From assembly GCA_031549685.1 (NCBI GenBank), contig JAVBPG010000058.1, positions 1 through 34,014 on the forward strand: a stretch of DNA of 34,014 nt. Reading direction: 5' to 3'. Shown here piece by piece: positions 22,276 to 30,644 of this stretch (within the stretch, counting starts at the first letter, position 1; each line of letters opens with the position of its first letter). This stretch comes from JAITMY01 sp031549685 (GTDB lineage Bacteria > Bacteroidota > Bacteroidia > Bacteroidales > UBA932). Position numbers and translations under genes: made by a program. Under the pieces are notes generated by a model, which ran no database searches, was not told where the DNA came from, and was given only the letters and a program-made list of their open reading frames with translations.

Positions 22276-23619
22276 TCAGGTGGCCGTTTTTTTGAAGTAC
22301 TCCCTGGTTTCGCTCCTTATCACGCAGCTGAGCACCACGAGCGCCACCACGTTGGGTATAACCATGAGCGCGTTGAAGATGTCCGAAAAATTCCACACCA
22401 GCTCCAGCGTGGTGGTGGCGCCAATAAACACCAGCACAACCCACAGTATGCGGTAGTAGATAATTCCCCTGCGGCCGGTAAGGTACTCCAGGCAGCGCTC
22501 GCCGTAGTACGACCAGCCCAGCAGCGTAGAAAAGGCAAAGCACACCAGGCCCACCACTATAAAGAATTGCCCCAGCGGAATATTGCTGAAGGCCATGTAG
22601 CTGATTTGCGCACCCTTCAGTCCATCAAAAGCGTTGGGCGCTTTGAGCATGCTGCTCACCACCACCACGCCGGTAAGGGCGCATACCACCACCGTGTCCC
22701 AAAAGGTGCCGCTCATGGATACCAGGCCCTGCTCCACCGGCGCGTTGGTTTTGGCCGCCGCCGCCGCAATGGGCGCCGAGCCCATGCCCGACTCGTTGGA
22801 AAACAATCCGCGGGCAATGCCGTAGCGGGCTGCCAGCATAAACCCGCCGCCCAGCATACCGCCGCCGATGGCCGCGGGTTCAAAGGCGCTTTTGACGATA
22901 AGCGCAACCGCCGGAAGCACAAAGCTGTGGTTGACCACCAGCACCAGCAGGCAGCCCGCAATGTACAGCACCGCCATCAGCGGCACCAGCTTATTGCAAA
23001 CGGAGGCAATGGATTTTACGCCGCCAATAATAACGATACCGACCAGCAAAGCGGCCACCACGCCGGTGATCCAGGTGGGTACGCCCACCGATTCGCGCAG
23101 CACATCGGAAAAGGAGTTGGCCTGCGCCATGTTGCCAATGCCAAACGAGGCCATAACGGCGAACACGCAAAACGCTCCGGCAAGAAATTTTGAGCCCACA
23201 CCTTTTTCCAGCGCATACATGGGGCCGCCGAGGTAGGTACCCTGGGGCGTAACGCCGCGGTACTTAACGGCCAGCACGGCCTCGCCGTACTTGGTGGCGA
23301 TGCCTAAAATGCCCGTAATCCAGCACCAAAACACGGCGCCCGGCCCGCCAAGGGTTATGGCGGTGGCCACGCCCACAATGTTGCCAACGCCAATGGTAGC
23401 CGCCAGCGCTATCATCAGCGAGCTGTAGTGCGACACATCGCCCGGGTGGCGGTCGTCGGACTTGCGGAACGATATGCGGATGCCCTTGAATACGTGGCGC
23501 TGTATGCCGCCGGTGCGAAAGGTAAGAAAAATGTGGGTGCCCAGCAGCACAATAATCATAAACCACCCCCACAGGAAGGTGTTGGCCTCGGCAAGGAGCT
23601 TGGATAGAAAATCGGTCAT
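22276..23619 (-). CDS. Alanine/glycine:cation symporter (AGCS family)
   Basis: This inner-membrane Na+- or H+-coupled amino-acid importer has 447 residues and about 11 membrane segments. AGCS signatures are LAATIGVGNIVGVATAITLGGPGAVFWCWITG in the first third, the GGPMYALEKG loop, RYGIARGLFSNESGMGSAPIAAAAA (the highly conserved central motif), and FAFSTLLGWSYYGERCLEYLTG. It is likely to carry alanine, glycine or related amino acids. It is transcribed alone; a hairpin separates it from the phosphodiesterase gene upstream, and the his promoter begins 44 nt after its stop. No leader regulation is visible. Confidence 0.94.
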   Translation of the reverse strand: MTDFLSKLLAEANTFLWGWFMIIVLLGTHIFLTFRTGGIQRHVFKGIRISFRKSDDRHPGDVSHYSSLMIALAATIGVGNIVGVATAITLGGPGAVFWCWITGILGIATKYGEAVLAVKYRGVTPQGTYLGGPMYALEKGVGSKFLAGAFCVFAVMASFGIGNMAQANSFSDVLRESVGVPTWITGVVAALLVGIVIIGGVKSIASVCNKLVPLMAVLYIAGCLLVLVVNHSFVLPAVALIVKSAFEPAAIGGGMLGGGFMLAARYGIARGLFSNESGMGSAPIAAAAAKTNAPVEQGLVSMSGTFWDTVVVCALTGVVVVSSMLKAPNAFDGLKGAQISYMAFSNIPLGQFFIVVGLVCFAFSTLLGWSYYGERCLEYLTGRRGIIYYRILWVVLVFIGATTTLELVWNFSDIFNALMVIPNVVALVVLSCVIRSETREYFKKTAT

Positions 23620-23646
23620 ATGGCGTACAATCTATTGTTAAACAAA

Positions 23647-23680
23647 AACCCTAACAAGCTTTGAAATTCCTGTTAGGGTT
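23647..23680 (-). terminator. Terminator downstream of the phosphodiesterase gene
   Basis: AACCCTAACA (complement of 23671-23680) and TGTTAGGGTT (complement of 23647-23656) form a perfect 10-bp stem on the minus strand, followed by TTTTTGTT. It begins 9 nt after the phosphodiesterase stop codon. Confidence 0.8.
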
Positions 23681-23689
23681 AACCTGCTG

Positions 23690-24181
23690 CTACTTTGTCC
23701 ACTCCCCCACCTCAAGGTTTTGCATTTGCCCATCGTTTATTTCCAGCCTAACGGCAGTACGCACTTGGTGGAATCCATATTTACCCGCAGCACCGGGGTT
23801 GATGTGCAGAAAGTTCAACTTTTTGTCGAACATTATTTTGAGAATGTGCGAATGCCCGCACACAAAAAGCTGCGGCGGATTTTTGTAGAGCGTTTCCATA
23901 ATCGAAGGGTCGTACCGGCCGGGGTATCCGCCAATGTGCGTCATGAGCACATCTACTCCTTGGCAAAGAAATCGTTGAAAGCGCGGAAATTTACCACGCA
24001 CGTATTCTCCGTCGATATTGCCGTACACAGCGCGCAGAGGCTTAAAATCCTCTATAGCATCAACCACATCGTTGCCGCCGCCAATGTCGCCGGCATGCCA
24101 CAACTCATCCACCCCGGCGAAGAAATTACGAAGCCGTTCGTCGAAGTAGCCGTGCGTATCCGATAAAATACCGATTTTCAT
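23690..24181 (-). CDS. YfcE/YsnB-type metallophosphodiesterase
   Basis: This small calcineurin-like phosphoesterase of 163 residues, cytoplasmic, has all five metal-binding blocks: SDTHG (7-11), HAGDIGG, GNID, THIGG and GHSH. The family hydrolyses phosphodiesters such as bis-p-nitrophenyl phosphate in vitro; physiological substrates are mostly unknown. The ATG at 24181 (MKIGILSDTHG) is the natural start; the frame to 24238 runs through a repeat. It lies downstream of the ompH/bamA block, separated by a GTCAT-family element. It may or may not belong to that transcript. Confidence 0.92.
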   Translation of the reverse strand: MKIGILSDTHGYFDERLRNFFAGVDELWHAGDIGGGNDVVDAIEDFKPLRAVYGNIDGEYVRGKFPRFQRFLCQGVDVLMTHIGGYPGRYDPSIMETLYKNPPQLFVCGHSHILKIMFDKKLNFLHINPGAAGKYGFHQVRTAVRLEINDGQMQNLEVGEWTK

Positions 24182-24194
24182 TTTTACAAAAAAA

Positions 24195-24303
24195 AGCAAT
24201 CTCAAACGCGCACCTGTCATTGCGGGATCGACCCGCAATCCCCGGTCGGGAGATCCCGAGTCAAGCTCGGGATGACAAACATTGTAACATGAGATTGCTT
24301 CGC
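24195..24303. repeat. TGTCATTGCGGG...ATGACA element with outer arms
   Basis: The core 24215-24277 starts TGTCATTGCGGGATCGACCC and ends AGCTCGGGATGACA. It holds two nested hairpins (GCGGGATCGACCCGC and ATCCCGAGTCAAGCTCGGGAT). Outer arms AAGCAATCTC (24195-24204) and GAGATTGCTT (24291-24300) enclose it. It fills the gap between the phosphodiesterase and the first ompH gene. Confidence 0.65.
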
Positions 24304-24325
24304 CCCCGTAATACCAGAATTGCTT

Positions 24326-24883
24326 TTACCTCTTGGCCGGAGCAGCGGCGGGCTTGGCAACGGGTTTGGCTGAGGCAGCGATGCCCAACTCCTTCTTTAC
24401 CATATCGGTAATATCAATGCTCAGGTCGGGGTTCCAGTAAGCCAGCGCGGCGTTGCTCACATCGTAAATGTAGATAAAGCCGTTGTCCTTGCCCACCTTT
24501 TTCACGGCGTTCGAGGCCTTTTCAATCACGGGCTTGAGCAGCTCCATTTGGCGCTTTTGCAAGTCCTCGCGGGCCGTCATTTGAAATTCCTGAATGCGCT
24601 GTCCCAGCTCCTGCAGCTCCTTTTCCTTCGACTCGCGAATCATGTCCGACCAGGTTTTTGCCTTTTGCTGGTAGGTGTTGAGCTTATTGTTGTACTCCAC
24701 CTGCATTACCTCAATTTGCTCCTCGAGCTCCTTTCCGTAGGCCATGTACCTGGCTTCGGCCGAGTCGCGCTCGGGCATCATGGCCATGAGCTCCTGCCCG
24801 TTGATATGTCCGAACTTGAGCTGCTGCGCGCTTGCGCCCATGGCTACCACCGCAAACGCGGCACAGAGAATAATTTTCTTCAT
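24326..24883 (-). CDS. OmpH/Skp family periplasmic chaperone (second copy)
   Basis: This 185-residue protein has an N-terminal signal peptide (KKIILCAAFAVVAMGASAQ, cleavage after ASA). A beta-strand segment and a long coiled coil (about residues 55-130, rich in E, K, Q and L) match the tentacle arms of Skp. Skp-like proteins hold unfolded outer-membrane proteins in the periplasm and deliver them to BamA. It ends in a polar low-complexity tail rich in Ala, Pro and Lys. The ATG at 24883 is chosen over an upstream frame that runs into repeats. It stands 118 nt after the first ompH gene, with a word repeat between. Confidence 0.9.
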   Translation of the reverse strand: MKKIILCAAFAVVAMGASAQQLKFGHINGQELMAMMPERDSAEARYMAYGKELEEQIEVMQVEYNNKLNTYQQKAKTWSDMIRESKEKELQELGQRIQEFQMTAREDLQKRQMELLKPVIEKASNAVKKVGKDNGFIYIYDVSNAALAYWNPDLSIDITDMVKKELGIAASAKPVAKPAAAPAKR

Positions 24884-24899
24884 TGTTTTATATAGATAA

Positions 24900-25001
24900 A
24901 AGATTAAAAGACAGAAAGAACAAGGACGGAAAGACTGAAAGAGCAAGGACAGAAGGACGGAAAGAGTTCTTCTTTTCATCCTGTTGTCTTTTGTCCTTTT
25001 T
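24900..25001. repeat. AAAGACAGAAAGAACAAGGAC word repeat between ompH genes
   Basis: Copies of GAAAGA-CAAGGAC and ACGGAAAGA recur through 24905-24966. The right part, CATCCTGTTGTCTTTTGTCCTTTTTTT (24978-25004), is their approximate complement, so the block can fold back. It touches the stop codon of the first ompH gene (25002-25004). Confidence 0.55.
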
Positions 25002-25511
25002 TTAGAATCCCATGCGCTTCAGCACATCGTCGCTCTTGTCGTAGCGGGCGTTGATGTAAATGAGCGAGGGGTTGTTGGCCGAGTCGAAAATAACGGCGTA
25101 GCCGCCCTCGTTGGCCACATCCTTTATGGCGTTGTACATTTGGTCCTGTATGGGCTTCATCAGCTCCTCACGCTTTTTGAACAGCGTTCCCTCGGGGCCA
25201 AAGTGCTTGCGCTGCAAATCTTTTGCCTCCTGCTCTTTGGACAAAATTTCGGCTTCACGCTTTTGCTTCATATCGTCGGTAAGCAGCATTTTTTCGGCCT
25301 GAAAGGTGCGAAACAGCTCGTCCACCTTTTTGTAGGCGTCGTCCACCTCTTTCTGATAGGTAGCCGCAAATTTATCAATTTGCTCCTGCGCGGTTTTGTA
25401 CTTCGGCATTTTGCGCAAAATGTACTCCGAGTCAATTACGGCGTACTTTTGCGCCTGTGCAGCGCCCGCTCCCAGCAGTATCGCCACAGCTATGAGTAGT
25501 AACTTTTTCAT
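25002..25511 (-). CDS. OmpH/Skp family periplasmic chaperone (first copy)
   Basis: This 169-residue protein has the signal peptide KKLLLIAVAILLGAGAAQAQ and then KYAVIDSEYILRKMPKYKTAQEQID, the typical OmpH N-terminus. A central coiled coil (about 50-115) and a C-terminal strand region (GYAVIFDSANNPSLIYINARYDKSDDVLKRMGF) follow. Its predicted role is to chaperone outer-membrane proteins in the periplasm. It lies directly downstream of bamA, the standard Bacteroidota arrangement. The second copy follows and differs clearly in sequence, so the pair is an old duplication. They probably share the bamA transcript. Confidence 0.92.
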   Translation of the reverse strand: MKKLLLIAVAILLGAGAAQAQKYAVIDSEYILRKMPKYKTAQEQIDKFAATYQKEVDDAYKKVDELFRTFQAEKMLLTDDMKQKREAEILSKEQEAKDLQRKHFGPEGTLFKKREELMKPIQDQMYNAIKDVANEGGYAVIFDSANNPSLIYINARYDKSDDVLKRMGF

Positions 25512-25548
25512 GATGATTATTGATGTATTGTTTTACTTTTGTATAATT

Positions 25549-25580
25549 GATTGCCGACTGCTAACTGCCACTGCCTACTT
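25549..25580. repeat. TGCCGACTGCTAACTGCC word repeat after bamA
   Basis: Repeated units of the form CTGCTAACTGCCACTGCC match the words at 18040-18071. It ends 3 nt from the bamA stop codon. Confidence 0.45.
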
Positions 25581-25583
25581 ATC

Positions 25584-28190
25584 TTAGAACGGCATACCTA
25601 TTATAAAGTGAATCTGGCTTCCGCTGCGCTCGTTGCTGTGCGGCGCCTTGTCAAATCCGTAGCCCCAGTCCACGCCCAGCAGGCCAATCATGGGCAGCAT
25701 AAGGCGCACACCCACGCCGGCCGCGCGCTTTACCGAGAAGGGATTAAATTCACCAAATCCCGTCCAGGCGTTACCCGCCTCAAAAAATGCCAGGCCGTAA
25801 ATGGTGGATTGCGGCGAAAGCACAAACGGGTAGCGCAGCTCCACGGTAAACTTATCGTACACGGTGGCCCCGTTTTGGCTTCCGTTGGCATCGTAGGGCG
25901 TAAGCGAGCTGTTCTCGTAGCCGCGCAGCCCAATGGTTTCAACACCGTACAGGTTGTAGCCCGACATGCCGTCGCCGCCCAGGTCAAAGCGCTCAAAGGG
26001 CGATGCTCCCAAGTTGGAGTTGTACATGCCAAGGTAGCCAAACTGCGCCTTAAGCGCCAGCACCATATCGCCCACAAGGGTGCCAAACCACGCGGTGCGG
26101 AACGTCCACTTGTGGTACTCAATCCACTTGTACTTTTCGCTGTCGGTCATGGGTTGCGTGTAATCCTTGCCGTTGAGCAGCGAGTACGGCGGCGTGATTT
26201 GCAGGCCCAAGGAGAACTCCGAGCCCCGGCGCGGGTAAATGGGCTGGTCGGTTGAGTTTCGCCCGAATATGGCTTTAAAGCTAAAATTATTGGATACCCC
26301 GTCGCTAAAAATAAAGTGGCCGGTCCAGCTGGTAAGTATGTAGCGCTGATAGTCCAGGCCGGTGTAGAGCGTAAAGTAGCTGTCGGGCCACTTGAGGCGC
26401 TGCCCTATGCCCACCGAGGCGCCTATTACCTGCATGCTCATGCTGCTGCGCTGGTAAAAGTACGAGCTGTTGTTTTGGTTGGTGTAGTAAGCCGATACGG
26501 TAAGCGACTGCGGTTTTTTTCCGCCAAACCAGGGCTCGGTAAAGCTGGCGCTGATGGCCTTGTAGTAGCTGCCGTTGGTTTGCCCGCGCAGGGTAAGCTG
26601 CTGGTTATCGCCCGAGGGCAGCGGCTTCCACGCATCTTTGTCAAACAGGCTCCCCATGGAAAAGTTGGTTAGGCGCAGGCCCACGGTGCCTACAAACATG
26701 CCCGAACCCCAGCCTCCCGAGAGCTCTATCTGGTCGTTGGGTTTTTCCTCCACCACGTAGGTAATGTCCACGGTTTCGTCGGAGGGATTTGGGGATAGCT
26801 TGGGCTCCAGCTTTTCGGGGTCAAAGTGCCCCATTTGCGCCAGCTCGCGTATGGAGCGAATGATGTTGGTTTTGCTGAACAGGTCGCCCGGGCGGGTGTA
26901 CAGCTCGCGGCGTATTACGTGCTCGTTGGTTTTGCTGTTACCCTGAATGTAGATGTTGTTAATGGTGGCCTGCTTACCTTCGGATATGCGCATTTCCACA
27001 TCCACCGAGTCGCCGTCAATGCGCACCTCTACGGGCTGAATGCTGAAGAAGAGGTAGCCCTCGTCCATGTAGGTGGTAGCTATCGATGTTTCGTCGGTTT
27101 TAAGGTGCTTGTCCATGGTTACCAGGTCGTACACATCGCCCCTGTGCAGCTTAAGCATGTAGTCCAGCACGTCGGACGGGTACTTGGTGTTGCCCACCCA
27201 GGTAATGTTACGGAAGTAGTATTTTTTACCCTCGTACACCTTAAACTTTATACCTACGCGCTTGTCGTTTACCACCCACACCGAGTCGCCCAGAATTTTG
27301 GCATCGCGGTAGCCTTTTTCGTTGTAGTACTCTATAATTTTCGCCCTATCCTCGTCGAGCTTGGTTTGAATGTACTTAGTGGATTGCCAGAACTTGTACC
27401 AGCGCTTGCGGTGCACCTCCTTCATGGCGCCGCGCAGCTTGCTTGAGGGAACCTCTACGTTGCCCTCAAATTCTATTTCGGCTACCTTTATCTTTTTGTT
27501 TTTGTTGACCTCAAACACCACGCGCAGGCCGTTGCTAATGGTGGTATCGGGGGTGGCAGTAGCGGTAACTTCCACGTTTTTAAAGCCTTTTTCGTAGTAA
27601 AAGCGCTCAATGATGCCAATGGCGTTTTGCCTGAAGTACTCGGAGTATTCGGTGCCGCGCTTGATGTGCAACGAGTTTTGCAGATCCTCCTTGTCGCCCT
27701 TTTTAATCCCTTTTATGTCGTAGCTCATAATGCGGGGGCGCTCCTGCAGGTAGATATCCAGGTAGATTTTATCGCCCACCGTTTTGGAGGCCGATACCTT
27801 TACGTCGGAGAAAAGCCCGTTCGACCACAACTTTTTCATGGACTGCGCTATGGCATCGCCCGGAATGTTGATGGTGTCGCCAATGTTGAGCCCCGATACG
27901 CCTATAATGTGGTCGGTGTTGTAGTATTTTACCCCCGAAACGGTAATGTTGGCTATGACGAACTTGCGCGGTGCAGCGTAGTCTTTGGGGAGTGGCTCGG
28001 CATTTTCAACCTCCTCCTCGTCCTGCTTTACCTCCTGCTCGCCCTGCTGCATTTTCTCAAGCCCCTCGTCCACCACCTCGGTTGCTGCGGCTACTTCATC
28101 GTCCACATCGGGGTTATTGGTCGCTTGCGCGTAGCTCAAGGTGGCGCCGGCCACGCACAGCAGTATGGTAAGTAAATATTTATTGAGCAT
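25584..28190 (-). CDS. bamA: Outer membrane protein assembly factor BamA
   Basis: BamA inserts beta-barrel proteins into the outer membrane. This protein has 868 residues. It has a signal peptide (LTILLCVAGATLSYAQA) and then an acidic linker rich in Glu (about 25-70), longer than in proteobacteria. Five POTRA-like repeats follow from about 75 to 490 (motifs such as ISVSGVKYYNTDHIIG and GNSKTNEHVIRREL). The C-terminal barrel contains the Omp85 segment SLGLQITPP and YPRRGSEF (the VRGF/Y-type motif region) and ends in Phe (HFIIGMPF), the usual barrel signal. It is the core of the conserved DUF6089-uppS-bamA-ompH-ompH block. Confidence 0.95.
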   Translation of the reverse strand: MLNKYLLTILLCVAGATLSYAQATNNPDVDDEVAAATEVVDEGLEKMQQGEQEVKQDEEEVENAEPLPKDYAAPRKFVIANITVSGVKYYNTDHIIGVSGLNIGDTINIPGDAIAQSMKKLWSNGLFSDVKVSASKTVGDKIYLDIYLQERPRIMSYDIKGIKKGDKEDLQNSLHIKRGTEYSEYFRQNAIGIIERFYYEKGFKNVEVTATATPDTTISNGLRVVFEVNKNKKIKVAEIEFEGNVEVPSSKLRGAMKEVHRKRWYKFWQSTKYIQTKLDEDRAKIIEYYNEKGYRDAKILGDSVWVVNDKRVGIKFKVYEGKKYYFRNITWVGNTKYPSDVLDYMLKLHRGDVYDLVTMDKHLKTDETSIATTYMDEGYLFFSIQPVEVRIDGDSVDVEMRISEGKQATINNIYIQGNSKTNEHVIRRELYTRPGDLFSKTNIIRSIRELAQMGHFDPEKLEPKLSPNPSDETVDITYVVEEKPNDQIELSGGWGSGMFVGTVGLRLTNFSMGSLFDKDAWKPLPSGDNQQLTLRGQTNGSYYKAISASFTEPWFGGKKPQSLTVSAYYTNQNNSSYFYQRSSMSMQVIGASVGIGQRLKWPDSYFTLYTGLDYQRYILTSWTGHFIFSDGVSNNFSFKAIFGRNSTDQPIYPRRGSEFSLGLQITPPYSLLNGKDYTQPMTDSEKYKWIEYHKWTFRTAWFGTLVGDMVLALKAQFGYLGMYNSNLGASPFERFDLGGDGMSGYNLYGVETIGLRGYENSSLTPYDANGSQNGATVYDKFTVELRYPFVLSPQSTIYGLAFFEAGNAWTGFGEFNPFSVKRAAGVGVRLMLPMIGLLGVDWGYGFDKAPHSNERSGSQIHFIIGMPF

Positions 28191-28250
28191 TATGTTGTAA
28201 AAATATCTATGCTTTAAGCTGTAAAAATTTGCTTGTTTAACAAGGCCAAG

Positions 28251-28976
28251 CTACTCGTCGAGCAGCTTTCCAAACCTGCGCTCGCGCTTTTGAAATTCGG
28301 CTACCGCCGCCGTAAAGTGCTGCTCGCGAAAATCGGGCCACAGCACCGGCATGAATACCAGCTCGCTGTAGGCTATTTGCCAGAGCAAAAAGTTGCTTAC
28401 CCTAACATCGCCTCCGGTGCGTATAAACAGGTCAATTTCAGGCATCTGCGCGGTGCTCAGCTGCCGCGAAATTAAATCCTCATCCACCTCTTCAATTCTC
28501 AAATCGCTATTTATAAGCAAGTTACCTATTTTTTTTACGGCCTCCGTAATATCCCACCGGCCGCTGTAGTTGAGCGCCACCACCAGCGTAAGGCCGGTGT
28601 TATTTTGCGTAGAGCGCTTAATGGCCGCCAGCTTTTGCTGCACGCCCTGCGGCAGCGCATCGGTATTGCCAATGGTGGTAAAGCGCACGTTATTCTTGTT
28701 GAGCTTCGGCTCCTCCTTTTCAATGGCATCCACCAGCAGCGACATCAGCGCGTCCACCTCGGCCTGGGGGCGCCCCCAGTTTTCGGTCGAAAAAGCGTAG
28801 AGCGTAAGGTACTTAACGCCCAACTTGGCGGCCGTTTCAGTAGCCGAGCGCACGGCCTCTACCCCGTTGCGGTGGCCCAGCACACGCTGCAAGCCGCGCG
28901 ACTTAGCCCAACGCCCGTTGCCGTCCATAATAATGGCCACGTGCTGCGGTATGCTATTGTGCTTTTTTTCGTCCAT
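28251..28976 (-). CDS. uppS: Undecaprenyl diphosphate synthase (isoprenyl transferase)
   Basis: UppS adds cis-isoprene units to farnesyl diphosphate to make the C55 carrier lipid for peptidoglycan and O-antigen. It has 241 residues. Motifs are IIMDGNGRWAKSRG (17-27, with the Asp 18 that binds the diphosphate metal), LYAFSTENWGRP, and IDLFIRTGGDVRVSNFLLWQIAYSELVF, the conserved C-terminal signature. It is cytoplasmic and membrane-associated. Its ATG begins 4 nt after the DUF6089 stop codon, so the two are in one transcript, with bamA downstream. Confidence 0.96.
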   Translation of the reverse strand: MDEKKHNSIPQHVAIIMDGNGRWAKSRGLQRVLGHRNGVEAVRSATETAAKLGVKYLTLYAFSTENWGRPQAEVDALMSLLVDAIEKEEPKLNKNNVRFTTIGNTDALPQGVQQKLAAIKRSTQNNTGLTLVVALNYSGRWDITEAVKKIGNLLINSDLRIEEVDEDLISRQLSTAQMPEIDLFIRTGGDVRVSNFLLWQIAYSELVFMPVLWPDFREQHFTAAVAEFQKRERRFGKLLDE

Positions 28977-28980
28977 TTGC

Positions 28981-29652
28981 TTACTTCAAATCGTGGCACA
29001 GGCACTGATCGGCCAGCTGGTAGGTAATGTAAAAACCGGCGTACGAAATCCAGTCGTTGTTGCCTGCCGTACGGGCATCCGATGTGCGTATATTTTCCCA
29101 GCCGTCAATGTTATCGTTGAATGTTTTACGAAAAGCCCACTCCACCCCCAGCGTTACGCGGTAAAGGGGCCGGTACTTAACGCCCAGCGCCAGCGGCAGC
29201 TGCATGTAGGGCGCCCCGCTACTGTACGACAGGCCTGCACCCAGCGAAAAGTAGGGCGAAATGGCGTTCTTTTTGGGGTCGCGGCCAAAGGGGTCAAAGG
29301 CTAAAAAGCCGACCTCGAACCGGGCATCGGCATCGAAAAAAAAGCGCTGAAAAGACTCGGGGGTTTGGCCCGGCGTGTTGGACAACAGGCGGCCGCTGTA
29401 CCTGGTAGGGTCGCCGCGGAGCTCGCCTCCACCCAAGTTGACGCGTAGCCCGTAGTAGTCCGAGAAGCGGTAGCTGAGCATGCCGCCTACGTAAAGGCTG
29501 GGCATGTACATGGGGCCTCCGGGGTTAAAATCGCCCATGTAGTAGGCAGCGCTTACCAAGCCACCCGCGCTCAAGTTTTCCTGCGCACACGCACGCCGAC
29601 CGGTGAGCATGAGGGTGGTAAAAATGAGTATGGTAATCGCTACGTTTTTCAT
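28981..29652 (-). CDS. DUF6089 family outer-membrane beta-barrel protein
   Basis: This 223-residue exported protein has a signal peptide with cleavage near TGRRACAQ. The rest alternates hydrophobic and polar residues with many Tyr and Gly (LSYRFSDYYGLRVNLGGG, ARFEVGFLAFDP, PYFSLGAGLSYSSGAPY), typical of an eight-stranded outer-membrane barrel. DUF6089 proteins stand at this position, between nadK and uppS, in many Bacteroidota; the function is unknown. The ATG at 29652 is chosen over a TTG two codons earlier. The tail QCLCHDLK contains two Cys residues. A -7 element lies 36 nt upstream. Confidence 0.88.
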   Translation of the reverse strand: MKNVAITILIFTTLMLTGRRACAQENLSAGGLVSAAYYMGDFNPGGPMYMPSLYVGGMLSYRFSDYYGLRVNLGGGELRGDPTRYSGRLLSNTPGQTPESFQRFFFDADARFEVGFLAFDPFGRDPKKNAISPYFSLGAGLSYSSGAPYMQLPLALGVKYRPLYRVTLGVEWAFRKTFNDNIDGWENIRTSDARTAGNNDWISYAGFYITYQLADQCLCHDLK

Positions 29653-29687
29653 GAACAAAAAGTTACGCTTAACTCAAAGCATAACTA

Positions 29688-29695
29688 CAAAAGTA
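29688..29695 (-). promoter_or_regulatory. -7 promoter element for the DUF6089-uppS-bamA operon
   Basis: TACTTTTG on the minus strand fits TAnnTTTG, 36 nt before the DUF6089 ATG. The nearest upstream TTTG is 28 nt away, too far for a standard -33, so only this half is supported. Confidence 0.5.
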
Positions 29696-29751
29696 ACGAT
29701 AATATTGCTACTGCCCTACTGCACAAATTTATTGTTAACACATAATAACGC

Positions 29752-30624
29752 TTAGCTGCGCGCGTCCAAACCCCACATGAGCTTATCGCGAAGGGTGCGG
29801 TAAAAGCTGTGGTTACCCAGCTTAATAAAGCCAACCCTGTTGGCCGCTTTTTGAACTTTTAGCTTTGCTCCTGCGGGCAGTTCGTACGACTTGCTGTCGA
29901 TGCCCACAATTACGCTGCCGCTGCGGGTTATCATTTCGAGGTCGAGCTCCACCGAATCGGGAATGACAATGGGGCGCACGCTGAGGTTGTGCGGCGCAAT
30001 GGGCGACACGATAATGCACGAGGCGTCGGGCGAAACGATGGGGCCGCCGGCGCTGAGCGAGTACGCGGTGGAGCCGGTGGGCGTGGCCACAATGAGGCCG
30101 TCGGCCCAGTAGTTGTTCAAAAATTCGCCGTTGATGTGCACGTTGATTTCGGCAATGGCGGCGCCGCGCTTTTGCAGGCACACCTCGTTGAGCGCGTAGT
30201 GCGGCCCGCCCGGGCAGCCGTCCACGCGCAGCAGGTTGCGGTGCTCCACCGTAAACTTTCCGGCGTAAATATCGTCAATGGCCTCCTCGGAGCGGCTGAT
30301 GGAGATGCTGGCCAAAAAGCCCAGCCGGCCGGCGCTGACGCCCACCAGCGGTATGTCGGTGTCGGCCACTATGGAGGCCGCATCGAGGAAGGTGCCGTCG
30401 CCCCCCACGCTCATTAGGCACACCACGCCCTGGGGCAGCGACGAGGCGCCCACAAACAGCTCCACCTCGCTGAGCTGCCGCTGCCGCTCGCGCGGGAGGC
30501 TCCGGAAAAAGGGCTCGTGGAGCATCAGCTCCACATCCTCCTTGCTCAGCAGGCTATCCACCAGCTGCAGCACGCACTCCTCGTGCCGGGGCGTTCCCTG
30601 ACGGCTATATATGGCTATTTTCAT
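29752..30624 (-). CDS. nadK: NAD kinase
   Basis: NadK phosphorylates NAD to NADP in the cytoplasm. It has 290 residues. Motifs are SVGGDGTFLDAA (the GGDGT kinase motif), GRLGFLAS, ALNEVCLQKRG, and YWADGLIVATPTGSTAYSLSAGGPIV (substrate binding and catalysis). It lies 20 nt downstream of the PIN toxin gene and so is probably co-transcribed with the toxin-antitoxin pair. In related Bacteroidota it is next to divergent pdxJ; here the pair stands between them. Confidence 0.96.
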   Translation of the reverse strand: MKIAIYSRQGTPRHEECVLQLVDSLLSKEDVELMLHEPFFRSLPRERQRQLSEVELFVGASSLPQGVVCLMSVGGDGTFLDAASIVADTDIPLVGVSAGRLGFLASISISRSEEAIDDIYAGKFTVEHRNLLRVDGCPGGPHYALNEVCLQKRGAAIAEINVHINGEFLNNYWADGLIVATPTGSTAYSLSAGGPIVSPDASCIIVSPIAPHNLSVRPIVIPDSVELDLEMITRSGSVIVGIDSKSYELPAGAKLKVQKAANRVGFIKLGNHSFYRTLRDKLMWGLDARS

Positions 30625-30644
30625 GGCGCTACATCTATCTGCAT

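Noticed and set aside
22567..23193. A 208-residue plus-strand frame opposite the alanine symporter
   Set aside because: It is very rich in His, Gly and Arg, the typical complement of a GC-rich membrane-protein gene, and has no motif.
26826..27446. A 206-residue plus-strand frame opposite bamA
   Set aside because: It is a shadow of the POTRA region; no start signal or similarity is visible.
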